From the NCBI GenBank assembly GCA_014654035.1, contig JACWDQ010000010.1:1-45328 (forward strand): a stretch of 45,328 bases of DNA, in the 5' to 3' direction. The notes beneath the pieces were generated by a model. It worked only from the letters and a program-made list of their open reading frames with translations. It was not told the origin of the DNA and did not search any database. The stretch is from Pelagibacterales bacterium SAG-MED19 (GTDB taxonomy: Bacteria > Pseudomonadota > Alphaproteobacteria > Pelagibacterales > Pelagibacteraceae). A program made the translations under genes and the position numbers. Positions 27,873 to 35,307 of this stretch are shown piece by piece; the stretch's first letter is position 1; each line of letters starts with the position of its first letter.

Positions 27873-28759
27873 TGTTCTCAATAATAATTCCAACGTTAAA
27901 TAATTTAGAATACTTAAAATATTGCATTTATAGTATTAAAAAAAATTCAAAGTTTAATCATGAAATAATTCCTCATGTTAATATTGGTAATGATGGTACA
28001 ATAGATTTTTTAAAAGAAAATAACATTAATTTTACTCATACAAATTATAATGCTGGTATATGTGAGGGTATGAATATGGCTGCAAAAAAATCAAGTAGTC
28101 AATATTTGTTGTATGCTCATGATGATTTCTATTTTTGTCCAAACTGGGATGAAATTCTTAAAAAAGAAGTTGAGCTAATAGGACATAAAAATTTTTATTT
28201 ATCTGGAACAATGATGAACAATGGTCAAATACAATTTAACTGCGGAGACTCAGTGAAAAAATTTGACGAAAATAAATTTCTTCAAAACTATAAAAAATTT
28301 AATTATTATGATTTTCAGGGTTCAACATGGGCTCCACATTTAATTCATAGGGAAAATTGGAATAAAGTTGGTGGTTTTAGTGAAGAATTTTATCCAGGTA
28401 CAGGTTCTGACCCTGATTTAAACATGAAGCTTTGGAAAATTGGGATTCGTATTTTTAAAGGTATTAATAATTTCAAAGTATATCATTTTGGTTCAATTGT
28501 TACTAGGAGATACAAAAATCACCCAACAATCAAAACGGAGTCGGGTAGTCGTGGTGGAAAAATTTTCTTACTAAAATGGGGTTTTTCAATACAATTTTTT
28601 AAAAGATTCATTTTAAGATCTGATTCAAAATATGATGGTGAATTATCTGAGCCTAAAAAAAATTTTTTATATTTTATGAACTTATTTATATGTAAAATTA
28701 ATCACATTTATATAAAATATATATATAATTATAAAAATAAAAATAATCTTTTAAAATGA
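27872..28759 (+). CDS. Family 2 glycosyltransferase
   Basis: This 295-residue GT-A fold glycosyltransferase begins FSIIIPTLNNLEYLKYCIYS and shows NYNAGICEGMNMAAKKSSSQYLLY in pieces: NAGICEGMN for the nucleotide-sugar fold, and AHDDFYF with the DxD-type acidic motif. The later GSDPDLNMKLWKIGIR is typical of this family. The start is GTG at 27872, overlapping the upstream stop (TAGTG). It overlaps the RmlC-like gene by 4 bases. It likely adds a sugar in the same glycan made by its neighbours; specificity cannot be assigned. Confidence 0.88.
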   Translation: MFSIIIPTLNNLEYLKYCIYSIKKNSKFNHEIIPHVNIGNDGTIDFLKENNINFTHTNYNAGICEGMNMAAKKSSSQYLLYAHDDFYFCPNWDEILKKEVELIGHKNFYLSGTMMNNGQIQFNCGDSVKKFDENKFLQNYKKFNYYDFQGSTWAPHLIHRENWNKVGGFSEEFYPGTGSDPDLNMKLWKIGIRIFKGINNFKVYHFGSIVTRRYKNHPTIKTESGSRGGKIFLLKWGFSIQFFKRFILRSDSKYDGELSEPKKNFLYFMNLFICKINHIYIKYIYNYKNKNNLLK

Positions 28760-29277
28760 AATTATTAAAAACAAAAATTAACGGACCAAAAATAATCAAA
28801 TCAAAAATTTTTAAAGATAAAAGGGGTTATCTAAGAGAAACATTTAGAAATTATTTTTTAAAAAATGAAAAATTTCCATTTGATGTGATGTCATTTTCAA
28901 AAAGAAATGTCCTTCGAGGACTACATATTCAAACTAAAAAATCTCAATCAAAAATAATAACTGTTACACATGGAAAAATTTTTGACGTAGCTGTCGATTT
29001 ACGTAAAAACTCTAAAACATTTGGAAAGTATGTTTCTTTGATAATTTCAGATAAGTCTGATTTTTCTTTTTATATACCTAAAGGATTTGCTCATGGTTTC
29101 ATGTGTTTATCAAAAAAATGCACTGTAAATTATAAGTGTTCTAATTATAGAAATCCAAGTTACGAGAAAACTCTATTATGGAATGACTCAGATTTAAAAA
29201 TTAAGTGGCCTATCAAAAAGCCTATTTTATCTAAAAAAGATACCAGTGGTCTTAATATTAGTGCTTTTACAAAATAA
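28756..29277 (+). CDS. RmlC-like dTDP-sugar 3,5-epimerase family protein
   Basis: This 173-residue cupin matches dTDP-4-dehydrorhamnose 3,5-epimerase: FKDKRGYLRETF, the catalytic-His motif NVLRGLHIQ, VTHGKIFDVAVDLRKNSKTFGKY, and YIPKGFAHGFMCLSKKC with a tyrosine in the VNYKCSNY position. None of rmlA, rmlB or rmlD is in the window, so it may serve another nucleotide sugar or rely on genes elsewhere. Its end overlaps the AEC transporter start by one base (TAATG), joining it to the sugar operon. Confidence 0.85.
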   Translation: MKLLKTKINGPKIIKSKIFKDKRGYLRETFRNYFLKNEKFPFDVMSFSKRNVLRGLHIQTKKSQSKIITVTHGKIFDVAVDLRKNSKTFGKYVSLIISDKSDFSFYIPKGFAHGFMCLSKKCTVNYKCSNYRNPSYEKTLLWNDSDLKIKWPIKKPILSKKDTSGLNISAFTK

Positions 29278-30179
29278 TGCTTATTTATCTTAAGTTGTTT
29301 GAGGTTTTGTTTCCTGTATTTTTTGTTGTTGGTATTGGTTATTATTTAGGCAAAAAAAACCCAAAAATAGACACAACATTCATCACAAATTTTGCAGCAA
29401 ATGTAGGAACACCTGCAATGATTATTTACGCTTTAAACCCAGTAAATATTTCATTTAACATTTTTATAAATTACTTTTGGTTCTATGCTTTAGCTATTGG
29501 TGGATTTATAATTACTGGAGTTGTCATTCTATATTTTCTGAACACTAAAGATATTATTAGAGAACTTCCCCCATTAGCAATGCCCAATACAGGAAACATG
29601 GGTTTGCCAATATGTTTATTTGCTTATGGCTCTCAAGGTCTTGGTGTTTCAGCAGCTATATCTGCTTTAATTATTTTGTGTCATTTTACTTTAGGAGTTT
29701 TTTTAGCCGACAGAAGATTTAATATAAATGTAATAATTAAAAGCCCTCCTTTTTATGCAATAATAGTAGCCGTAATTTTACTTTATTATGATTTAGAACT
29801 TCCAGGATTTGTTGAAAATACTACTTTTTTATTAATGTATGCAACAATATTTCTTATTTTAATGTCTTTAGGCATTGCATTAACAAGACTAAAAGTTTTT
29901 TCTCTTAATAAAGCTATATTCTCCTCTATAGGACGTGTAATCGTTGGACCTATAATCGGATATTTATTAATTCTATACTTTAATTTAGAAGGTTTTGCTG
30001 CTGGTGTTTTATTAATTCAATGTTCAATGCCTAGTGCCGTTCTGAATTATTTAGTGGCTTCAATATATTCACCTAAAAAAATTGTTGATAGTGTTGCTAG
30101 TACTATTGTTGTGTCAACATTAATGTCATTTGTAACTATTCCAATCGTTGTATTCTTTGCTTTAAAATACTTTAATTAA
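29277..30179 (+). CDS. AEC (auxin efflux carrier)-family transporter
   Basis: This 300-residue protein has about ten transmembrane helices in the AEC/BASS-like arrangement: LFEVLFPVFFVVGIGYYLGK at the N-terminus, FAANVGTPAMIIYAL, and the family hallmarks MPNTGNMGLPICLFAYG and LIQCSMPSAVLNYLVA. Characterised bacterial members transport malate or malonate. The substrate here is unknown. It overlaps the RmlC-like gene by one base but is functionally unlike it, so the shared transcript may be due to compaction. Confidence 0.87.
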   Translation: MLIYLKLFEVLFPVFFVVGIGYYLGKKNPKIDTTFITNFAANVGTPAMIIYALNPVNISFNIFINYFWFYALAIGGFIITGVVILYFLNTKDIIRELPPLAMPNTGNMGLPICLFAYGSQGLGVSAAISALIILCHFTLGVFLADRRFNINVIIKSPPFYAIIVAVILLYYDLELPGFVENTTFLLMYATIFLILMSLGIALTRLKVFSLNKAIFSSIGRVIVGPIIGYLLILYFNLEGFAAGVLLIQCSMPSAVLNYLVASIYSPKKIVDSVASTIVVSTLMSFVTIPIVVFFALKYFN

Positions 30180-30199
30180 TCTATATCCTTCTCCTAAAA

Positions 30200-31048
30200 A
30201 TGAAGGCTATAACTTTTAATCTATTGGCATGGATAATGCTTCCTATAATGGATGGTTTTGCAAAATATTTAAGTGCTGATCTTCCAGTATTACAAATTAC
30301 ATGGGCAAGATATTTTTTCACTGTAGCTTTCACTTTTCCAATTATGTTTTTCTTTTTTCGAAAAAATCTTGTATGGACTGATAAACCAAAATTACAATTT
30401 ATTAGAGGTTTAATTCTTTTAACTGCTAATATTTGTTTCTTTTATGCAATTTCAGTTATTTCATTAGCGAAAGCATTAACTCTTGCCTTTGTTGCCCCTT
30501 TAATTGTTACAGCTTTTTCGCCAGTTTTTTTAGGTGAGAAGGTAGGATTTAGAAGGTGGTCTGCAGTAATTATAGGTTTTATAGGTTCTTTAGTAGTTAT
30601 AAGACCAGGATTTGTAGAAATTAACTTAGCAAGTATAGCGGCTCTTGGAACAGGTATAATGTATGGGTTTTATTTGATCATTACTCGTAAACTAAGTACC
30701 TCAGATAATCCTTTATTAACTTTATTATTAACTGGTGTAGTAGGGGCCATAATTATATCCACTGTAATGCCATTTGTATGGGTTAAACCCAGCTTAAATC
30801 AGTGGTCTATGATGGCTGCAATAGGTATTTTTGCCTGTATAGGGCATTTATTCCTAATATTGTCTCTCAAATACGCTGATGCTTCTAAATTAGCTCCATT
30901 TAGCTACTTTGAGATCATTACAAACATCATTATAGGTTATTATTTCTTTGGTGATTTCCCTGATAATTGGACCTTCATAGGTTTATTTATTATAATATTA
31001 AGTGGTATTTACATCTCAAGAAGAGAGAACTTAGTTAAAAAAATTTAA
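30200..31048 (+). CDS. EamA/DMT-family transporter
   Basis: This 282-residue, ten-helix drug/metabolite-type exporter has two EamA repeats: the first with MDGFAKYLS, LQITWARYFFTVAF and ISLAKALTLAFVAPLIVTAF; the second with ALGTGIMYGFYLIITRKLS and SLKYADASKLAPFSYFEII. The short lysine tail ends the protein. The substrate is unknown. It is 20 bases after the AEC gene and is followed by the 465-base gap without a gene. Confidence 0.87.
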   Translation: MKAITFNLLAWIMLPIMDGFAKYLSADLPVLQITWARYFFTVAFTFPIMFFFFRKNLVWTDKPKLQFIRGLILLTANICFFYAISVISLAKALTLAFVAPLIVTAFSPVFLGEKVGFRRWSAVIIGFIGSLVVIRPGFVEINLASIAALGTGIMYGFYLIITRKLSTSDNPLLTLLLTGVVGAIIISTVMPFVWVKPSLNQWSMMAAIGIFACIGHLFLILSLKYADASKLAPFSYFEIITNIIIGYYFFGDFPDNWTFIGLFIIILSGIYISRRENLVKKI

Positions 31049-31513
31049 GTAATAGGTATTATTTATTTACTAATATATAAAGTATTACATTAAGTATAAA
31101 CATTAAAACATTGTAATTATTGTATTTTATTAATTACTTAAATGATATAATTATTATAATATTCTTAATTATTTAATATTAAATTACCTTAATATGCGGT
31201 GCAAGAGATTTGATTTTTGGCAAATTATAAAAAAAATCAAATAAACCTTTTAAATAGGGGCTTTTTTGAGTTTGTGGTTATGAAAATTCCCTAAAAATAA
31301 GGCAGTCTAAAAGCATTGATATAATTGAATAGTAGAGCGATGCACTAATTGAATATACCATTTAAACGCCCGTAGAGGGGTCTATTTTAGGTATAAGCTC
31401 TTATATGGTACAACTGAAGGGTGAATTATGTTATTTAGGAAGAAATCATATAAAATAGTTAAAAAACCTTGATTTTACTTACTTTTTTAACTTAAAAAAG
31501 CCTCAAAAAAAGG
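31049..31513 (+). other. 465-base gap with a more GC-rich block; candidate leader or non-coding RNA
   Basis: The first ~140 bases are almost pure A/T. From about 31190 to 31440 the base composition rises and the sequence is more complex. It contains an 11-bp stem (ATTTGATTTTT at 31208-31218 with AAAAATCAAAT at 31232-31242), a 10-base direct repeat TAATTGAATA (about 31322 and 31347), and a TACCAT/ATGGTA pair (about 31355 and 31403). There are two micro-frames: 31194-31244 (16 codons) and 31428-31472 (14 codons, MLFRKKSYKIVKKP, preceded by GAAGGGTG). No plus-strand gene follows. It may be a small RNA or the leader of a gene since lost. I recognise no known RNA family. The strand is a guess. Confidence 0.35.
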
Positions 31514-31515
31514 CT
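31494..31515 (-). terminator. Rho-independent terminator of the MGMT gene
   Basis: On the minus strand AGCCT, a 7-base loop TTTTTTG, AGGCT and then a T run follow. The stem starts within the MGMT stop codon region (stop 31514-31516), so it ends the small-membrane-protein/MGMT transcript. Confidence 0.65.
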
Positions 31516-31783
31516 AAATCGCTACCTTTTCAGACCTTAGTAATTTAAGCTTTTGCTTAATTCCACCTCTTCCAGAGTAACCACCAAGAGATCCATCAGA
31601 CCTAATTACTCTATGACAGGGTATTTTTGGAGCATATGGGTTTTTAGCACAAGCATTAGCTACAGCGCGAGCTGATCTAGGGCTTTTTATGCCTATAGCC
31701 ACCTGTTTATAGGTTTTTACCTTACCTTTTGGTATAGCTTTAAGGTATTTCCAGACTTTTAGTTGAAATTTTGTTCCCTGCAT
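31514..31783 (-). CDS. Short methylated-DNA-protein cysteine methyltransferase
   Basis: The protein is 89 residues and holds only the C-terminal DNA-binding/active domain of MGMT (Ogt/Ada-C). It shows the winged-helix start GTKFQLKVWKYLKAIPKGKV, the arginine-finger helix SARAVANACAKNP and the alkyl-acceptor Cys56 in PCHRVI, then GGYSGRGGIKQKL. The N-terminal domain of full-length Ogt is missing, as in other compact family members. The cysteine is present, so it should be a true acceptor rather than an alkyltransferase-like protein. It follows a 58-residue membrane protein gene by 6 bases and ends at a terminator. Confidence 0.88.
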   Translation of the reverse strand: MQGTKFQLKVWKYLKAIPKGKVKTYKQVAIGIKSPRSARAVANACAKNPYAPKIPCHRVIRSDGSLGGYSGRGGIKQKLKLLRSEKVAI

Positions 31784-31789
31784 TTATAT

Positions 31790-31966
31790 TTAGCGTGGAA
31801 TTAATAAAATTATGTAACTTACAAAAAAAATAATAGCCATTACAGACAAGAATATCGTGTTGAAGCTCTTACCAGTATTCCGATATTGAATAAAACTCAA
31901 TATAACAAACCCTAATGAGCTTATTAAGAACCATATCGCAGGAATTTCTCCATCAATTGAACCCAT
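31790..31966 (-). CDS. 58-residue membrane protein upstream of MGMT
   Basis: ATG at 31966 opens a 58-codon frame (MGSIDGEIPAIWFLISSLGF ... IILLIPR) ending at a TAA 6 bases before the MGMT start. It has two hydrophobic helices (about 9-26 and 38-56) separated by a short polar, positively charged turn (QYRNTGKSFN). The arrangement and clean two-helix pattern support a real gene. It is divergent from the recombinase gene across 80 bases. I do not recognise the family; a function in DNA repair is not implied by position alone. Confidence 0.65.
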   Translation of the reverse strand: MGSIDGEIPAIWFLISSLGFVILSFIQYRNTGKSFNTIFLSVMAIIFFVSYIILLIPR

Positions 31967-31986
31967 AATTTATTTAATTTAAACTA

Positions 31987-32015
31987 TTGACATTAAAAAT
32001 CACCTATTATATAAT
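31987..32015 (+). promoter_or_regulatory. Consensus sigma-70-type promoter of the recombinase gene
   Basis: TTGACA (31987-31992), a 17-base spacer and TATAAT (32010-32015) match both hexamers exactly. The expected start is around 32022, inside the inverted repeat at 32014-32042. No other exact-match promoter was seen in the window. Confidence 0.75.
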
Positions 32016-32042
32016 TTCCGATAATTAATGGTTATCGGAAAT
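32014..32042. repeat. Perfect 11-7-11 inverted repeat, candidate recombinase core site or operator
   Basis: The left arm ATTTCCGATAA (32014-32024) and right arm TTATCGGAAAT (32032-32042) are exact reverse complements around the 7-base centre TTAATGG. The geometry is like tyrosine-recombinase cores (dif 11-6-11; loxP 13-8-13), and the inner ATAA/TTAT ends resemble dif arms. It overlaps the -10 box and predicted transcript start and ends 4 bases before the recombinase ATG. It could be a recombination site, an autoregulatory operator or both. Confidence 0.7.
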
Positions 32043-32046
32043 ATTT

Positions 32047-32952
32047 ATGAATAATTTAATAACTGATGTTAAAACCCTAGAAATTGAGACTTTAAAAAAT
32101 TTAAAGAACTCAAAAGCAAGAAACACTCTAAGAGCATACCAGTCTGATTTTAAAGATTTTTCTGCTTTTTGCTCTAATAATGGATTTCCTTCATTGCCAT
32201 CACAACCAAAAATTATTGCTCTTTACATAACAAATCTCTCTAAATCTTCAAAATTCAGTACATTAAAAAGAAGAATAGCATCAATAAGTGTAATTCATAA
32301 ATTAAAAGGGCATTACTTAGACACCAAACATCCAGTAATTATGGAAAACTTACACGGAATTAAAAGAACTTTAGGTTCCAGACAAAAAGCAAAAAAACCT
32401 ATATTAATCAATGATTTAAAATTAATAATTAATGTAATTAGTGAAGAAAAAATTAGAGACAAAGCATTAATCTTACTTGGATTTGCAGGTGGATTTAGAA
32501 GATCTGAACTTGTTAACATTTATCATGAGGACATTGAATTTGTAACTGAAGGTGTAAAAATTTTAATTAAAAGGTCAAAAACAGATCAAACAGGAGAAGG
32601 AAGTATTAAGGCGATCCCCTACTTTGATAATCAAGAATTTTGTCCAGTAATATCTCTTAAAAATTATATTAATTCCAAATCAAATATTAAAAATGAAAGT
32701 AGAATTTTTGATATATCTGATAAATCAGTGGCACTTATAATAAAAAAATATGCAGAAAAAGCGGGATTAGATTCATCAAAATATGCTGGGCATAGTTTAA
32801 GATCAGGTTTTGCAACAACAGCAGCAGAATTTGGAGCTGAAGAGAGAAATATAATGGCAATGACAGGTCATAAAACAACACAAATGGTAAGAAGATATAT
32901 TCAAGATGCAAATTTATTTAAAAACAATGCATTAAATAAAATTAAAATATGA
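32047..32952 (+). CDS. Tyrosine site-specific recombinase, Cre-like layout
   Basis: This 301-residue recombinase has an N-terminal core-binding helical domain (about 10-105; ARNTLRAYQSDFKDFSAFC, LKRRIASISVIHKLKGH) and a C-terminal catalytic domain. All active-site residues are visible: Arg152 in GGFRRSEL, Lys178 in KRSKTDQ, His249-x-x-Arg252 in GHSLRSGFAT, His275 in TGHKT, and nucleophile Tyr284 in RRYIQDA. The HSLRSG and RYIQDAN sequences and overall spacing look closer to Cre and plasmid/phage integrases than to XerC/XerD. It has its own strong promoter and an adjacent 29-bp palindrome. Its stop overlaps the next glycosyltransferase start (ATGA), which is unusual for a mobile-element integrase. 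Confidence 0.9.
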   Translation: MNNLITDVKTLEIETLKNLKNSKARNTLRAYQSDFKDFSAFCSNNGFPSLPSQPKIIALYITNLSKSSKFSTLKRRIASISVIHKLKGHYLDTKHPVIMENLHGIKRTLGSRQKAKKPILINDLKLIINVISEEKIRDKALILLGFAGGFRRSELVNIYHEDIEFVTEGVKILIKRSKTDQTGEGSIKAIPYFDNQEFCPVISLKNYINSKSNIKNESRIFDISDKSVALIIKKYAEKAGLDSSKYAGHSLRSGFATTAAEFGAEERNIMAMTGHKTTQMVRRYIQDANLFKNNALNKIKI

Positions 32953-33785
32953 ATGAGATTACAATAATAATTATTACCTATAAAAGTGAAAAAATCATAT
33001 ACAATTTTATTAAAAAAATACCTTCAACGATAAAAACGGTAATAATAGAAAATTCACAAAACTATAAATTAAAAAAAAATATTGAACTAAATTACAAAAA
33101 TATATCAGTTTATATTAAAAAAAATGATGGCGTAAGTTCAGCATTAAATTTCGCTGTAGACAAAATTGAAACTAAATATTTTTTACAGATTAGTCCAGAT
33201 ATTGAATTTAATTTTAAAGATTTAGAAGTTTTTCTTAAATATACAAAAAAACTAAATGATAATTTTGCTGCCTTAGGTCCAAGATTTTTAGAAGTAAAAG
33301 AAAAAAGCCATAAACAAATTAATGAGAAAATAGAATATGGGAAAATTGACTCAATTCATGGGTCATGCATGTTAATAAATAAAGAAATCTTCGAAAAAAT
33401 AGGTAAATTTGATGATAACTTTTTTCTTTATTTTGAAGAAACAGAATATTGTTATAGAGCAAAAAAAAAGGGATACACTTCATACCAAATTAATTTGATA
33501 AAAGTTAAATCTACAGGAAGATCAGTAGAAACTGAAGATGAAGCCAAAAAAAAATTAAATAATATCTTAATCTGGCATTTTATATGGTCAAAATATTATT
33601 TTAGTTTGAAAAAGAGAGGAAAAATACTTTCTTTAATTATATTCATTCCCCTTCTAATAAGAATAATTTTGAGAATTTTAATATATAAAATTCTCAAAAA
33701 TAATATTTTATTAAACAAGTACAAATATAGACTAAAGGGTTTAATAAAGTCTATGATGGGAAAAAGTTCTGATCTGAGACCTTAA
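32949..33785 (+). CDS. Family 2 glycosyltransferase with C-terminal membrane segment
   Basis: This 278-residue GT-A enzyme resembles rhamnosyltransferase-type GT2 proteins: EITIIIITYKSEKIIYNFI at the start, NDGVSSALNFAVDKIETKYFLQ in two parts (NDGVSSALN; TKYFLQISPDIEF with the acidic motif), SIHGSCMLINKEIF and FFLYFEETEYCYRAKKKGY. A hydrophobic segment near residues 228-248 (LSLIIFIPLLIRIILRILI) followed by lysines suggests membrane attachment. It is translated from the recombinase transcript via a 4-base overlap and is convergent with the minus-strand sugar genes. Sugar specificity is unknown. Confidence 0.87.
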   Translation: MNEITIIIITYKSEKIIYNFIKKIPSTIKTVIIENSQNYKLKKNIELNYKNISVYIKKNDGVSSALNFAVDKIETKYFLQISPDIEFNFKDLEVFLKYTKKLNDNFAALGPRFLEVKEKSHKQINEKIEYGKIDSIHGSCMLINKEIFEKIGKFDDNFFLYFEETEYCYRAKKKGYTSYQINLIKVKSTGRSVETEDEAKKKLNNILIWHFIWSKYYFSLKKRGKILSLIIFIPLLIRIILRILIYKILKNNILLNKYKYRLKGLIKSMMGKSSDLRP

Positions 33786-33790
33786 ATTAA

Positions 33791-34606
33791 TTATTTTCCC
33801 CAAACTTTAAATTGAGTTGAAATTTGGTCTTTTTCAGATAAAGCAAGGTATTTTCTAGTATGTTTATCTGAAATTATTGATTTTAATTGTTTTGAGTAAC
33901 AATAAGTTTCGCTATATATCCAATTATCTTCAGTGAACTTACTACCATCGGAATTTATAACAAAAATATCAAAATTATTTTTTCTAAAATAATTTGTTAA
34001 GCTTTGTTTTCCACTCTCAATTTCCCATGCATCTTCTTTATTTTGAATTTTAATATATTTTAAATAATCAAATAATTTATCACCTTTGATTAAAAAACTT
34101 GATGTTCGTAAATGAGGATTGGGAAATATATTAAATTTTCGCTTTAGTCTCATTTTCCTAAATAAATATGAAAAAATTTTATATTTTTTTTTTAGTTTAA
34201 AAGAATCTAATAGACTTTCATTTGAAGCAGATGTTCCTATTAAGATGTTATTTCCACTATTGCTCATTAATTTTAACAACCAATTTTCACAAATGGGATA
34301 TGAATGACTATTTAAGAAAAAAATTTGTTTATCATGATACAATTCAGCAACTCTTTTGTAGGTTCCAAAATCAAAATCATTTTCATTATATGGATCAACA
34401 AAATTAATAAATTCGAGATCACTTAATTCTTTGATTATATTTGTAATTTGTTTTTGATTTAATAATTTAAAACAAATTACTAAATTATGACTAAAACCTG
34501 AATTAAATTTAAGATAATTATTTTTAAAATTAATAATAGAATCAATATTATCAAAACAAGTAAATAAATAACAGACTATAGGATTATTTTTCGTAATGAA
34601 TTTCAT
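33791..34606 (-). CDS. Glycosyltransferase-like protein, sugar cluster
   Basis: This 271-residue protein has no strong signature I can name. It starts KFITKNNPIVCYLFTCFDN, has FDFGTYKRVAELYHDKQIFF with LNSHSYPICENWLLKLM, which looks like the acceptor/donor part of a GT-A-like enzyme (an LNSH sequence where an acidic DxD would sit), and NPHLRTSSFLIKG, which is common in rhamnan-synthesis-type glycosyltransferases. Its start overlaps the end of the upstream methyltransferase gene by 4 bases (ATGA). Position and motifs support a surface-glycan role, but the assignment is tentative. Confidence 0.55.
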   Translation of the reverse strand: MKFITKNNPIVCYLFTCFDNIDSIINFKNNYLKFNSGFSHNLVICFKLLNQKQITNIIKELSDLEFINFVDPYNENDFDFGTYKRVAELYHDKQIFFLNSHSYPICENWLLKLMSNSGNNILIGTSASNESLLDSFKLKKKYKIFSYLFRKMRLKRKFNIFPNPHLRTSSFLIKGDKLFDYLKYIKIQNKEDAWEIESGKQSLTNYFRKNNFDIFVINSDGSKFTEDNWIYSETYCYSKQLKSIISDKHTRKYLALSEKDQISTQFKVWGK

Positions 34607-35307
34607 TTAAGTAATTGTGTTAAGTTATTTTTATCAAAATCGATTGGATTCATATAATTATTATGATTTTCAAAGTAATCCTTAAATCTTAATTTTTTAA
34701 AATCAGTATTATTTTTTATGGAAAGTTTATTTCGATTTTTTCTTGGAAAGATAATGCCAATCCCCCTATCTGCAATAAATGTATAAGTATCAACATTTTC
34801 TAATGTCCTAACATGAACAATTGATTTCCATACATCTCCATTCCAATCGGAATTTATTCGTGGTGTAATTTGATTCCAAATAGTCCTTGGTAAACAATCA
34901 TGCAATAAAATAACTCCATCTTTATTTAAAAATTTTAATGAGTTTTTAATATCCTTCATAACCTGATGGTATTCATGAAGCCCATCAATAAAAATAATAT
35001 CAAAATTTTCTTTATTTTTAAGAAAAAAATCATCACTAATCAGTTTATGTGTACCACCCTCAACAGGGTCTACACCAATTCTCTTTTCTATTTTAATACT
35101 CGAAAAACTTTGATTCTTGTCACAACCAATTTCTAGATAGGTTTTATAATTCTTAATATTTATTATTGATTGTAGTATTTCATAACGTTTAGGGTATTTT
35201 CCCCAATCGTATCTTTTTTTTTTAAAAAACTTTTCACCATAAAATAGATAAAAAAGTTTTTGAATTTTATATTTGTATTTAAAAAATATATTTTGTCTTT
35301 CAGACAT
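34603..35307 (-). CDS. Class I SAM-dependent methyltransferase
   Basis: This 234-residue protein has a Rossmann methyltransferase core: YKTYLEIGCDKNQSF (motif I), RIGVDPVEGG (motif II acidic end), FDIIFIDGLHEYHQVMKDI and LLHDCLPRT. This is the methyltransferase-24 type often found in polysaccharide clusters. The N-terminal 40 residues are basic and aromatic. It follows the C-methyltransferase gene with no gap (TAAATG) and overlaps the glycosyltransferase-like gene. The substrate is probably a sugar or lipid-linked glycan, inferred from the neighbours only. Confidence 0.8.
   Translation of the reverse strand: MSERQNIFFKYKYKIQKLFYLFYGEKFFKKKRYDWGKYPKRYEILQSIINIKNYKTYLEIGCDKNQSFSSIKIEKRIGVDPVEGGTHKLISDDFFLKNKENFDIIFIDGLHEYHQVMKDIKNSLKFLNKDGVILLHDCLPRTIWNQITPRINSDWNGDVWKSIVHVRTLENVDTYTFIADRGIGIIFPRKNRNKLSIKNNTDFKKLRFKDYFENHNNYMNPIDFDKNNLTQLLK

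Noticed and set aside
31458-31491. GTTAAAAAA/TTTTTTAAC inverted repeat as a terminator
   Set aside because: The stem is nearly all A-T with a 16-base loop and no following T run, so it is unlikely to terminate transcription; the better terminator is the adjacent AGCCT/AGGCT hairpin.
32014-32042. The chromosomal dif site of XerC/XerD
   Set aside because: The arms are fully symmetric, the centre is 7 rather than 6 bases, and the adjacent recombinase looks more like Cre than XerC/XerD; dif-like resemblance is noted but not claimed as the terminus site.
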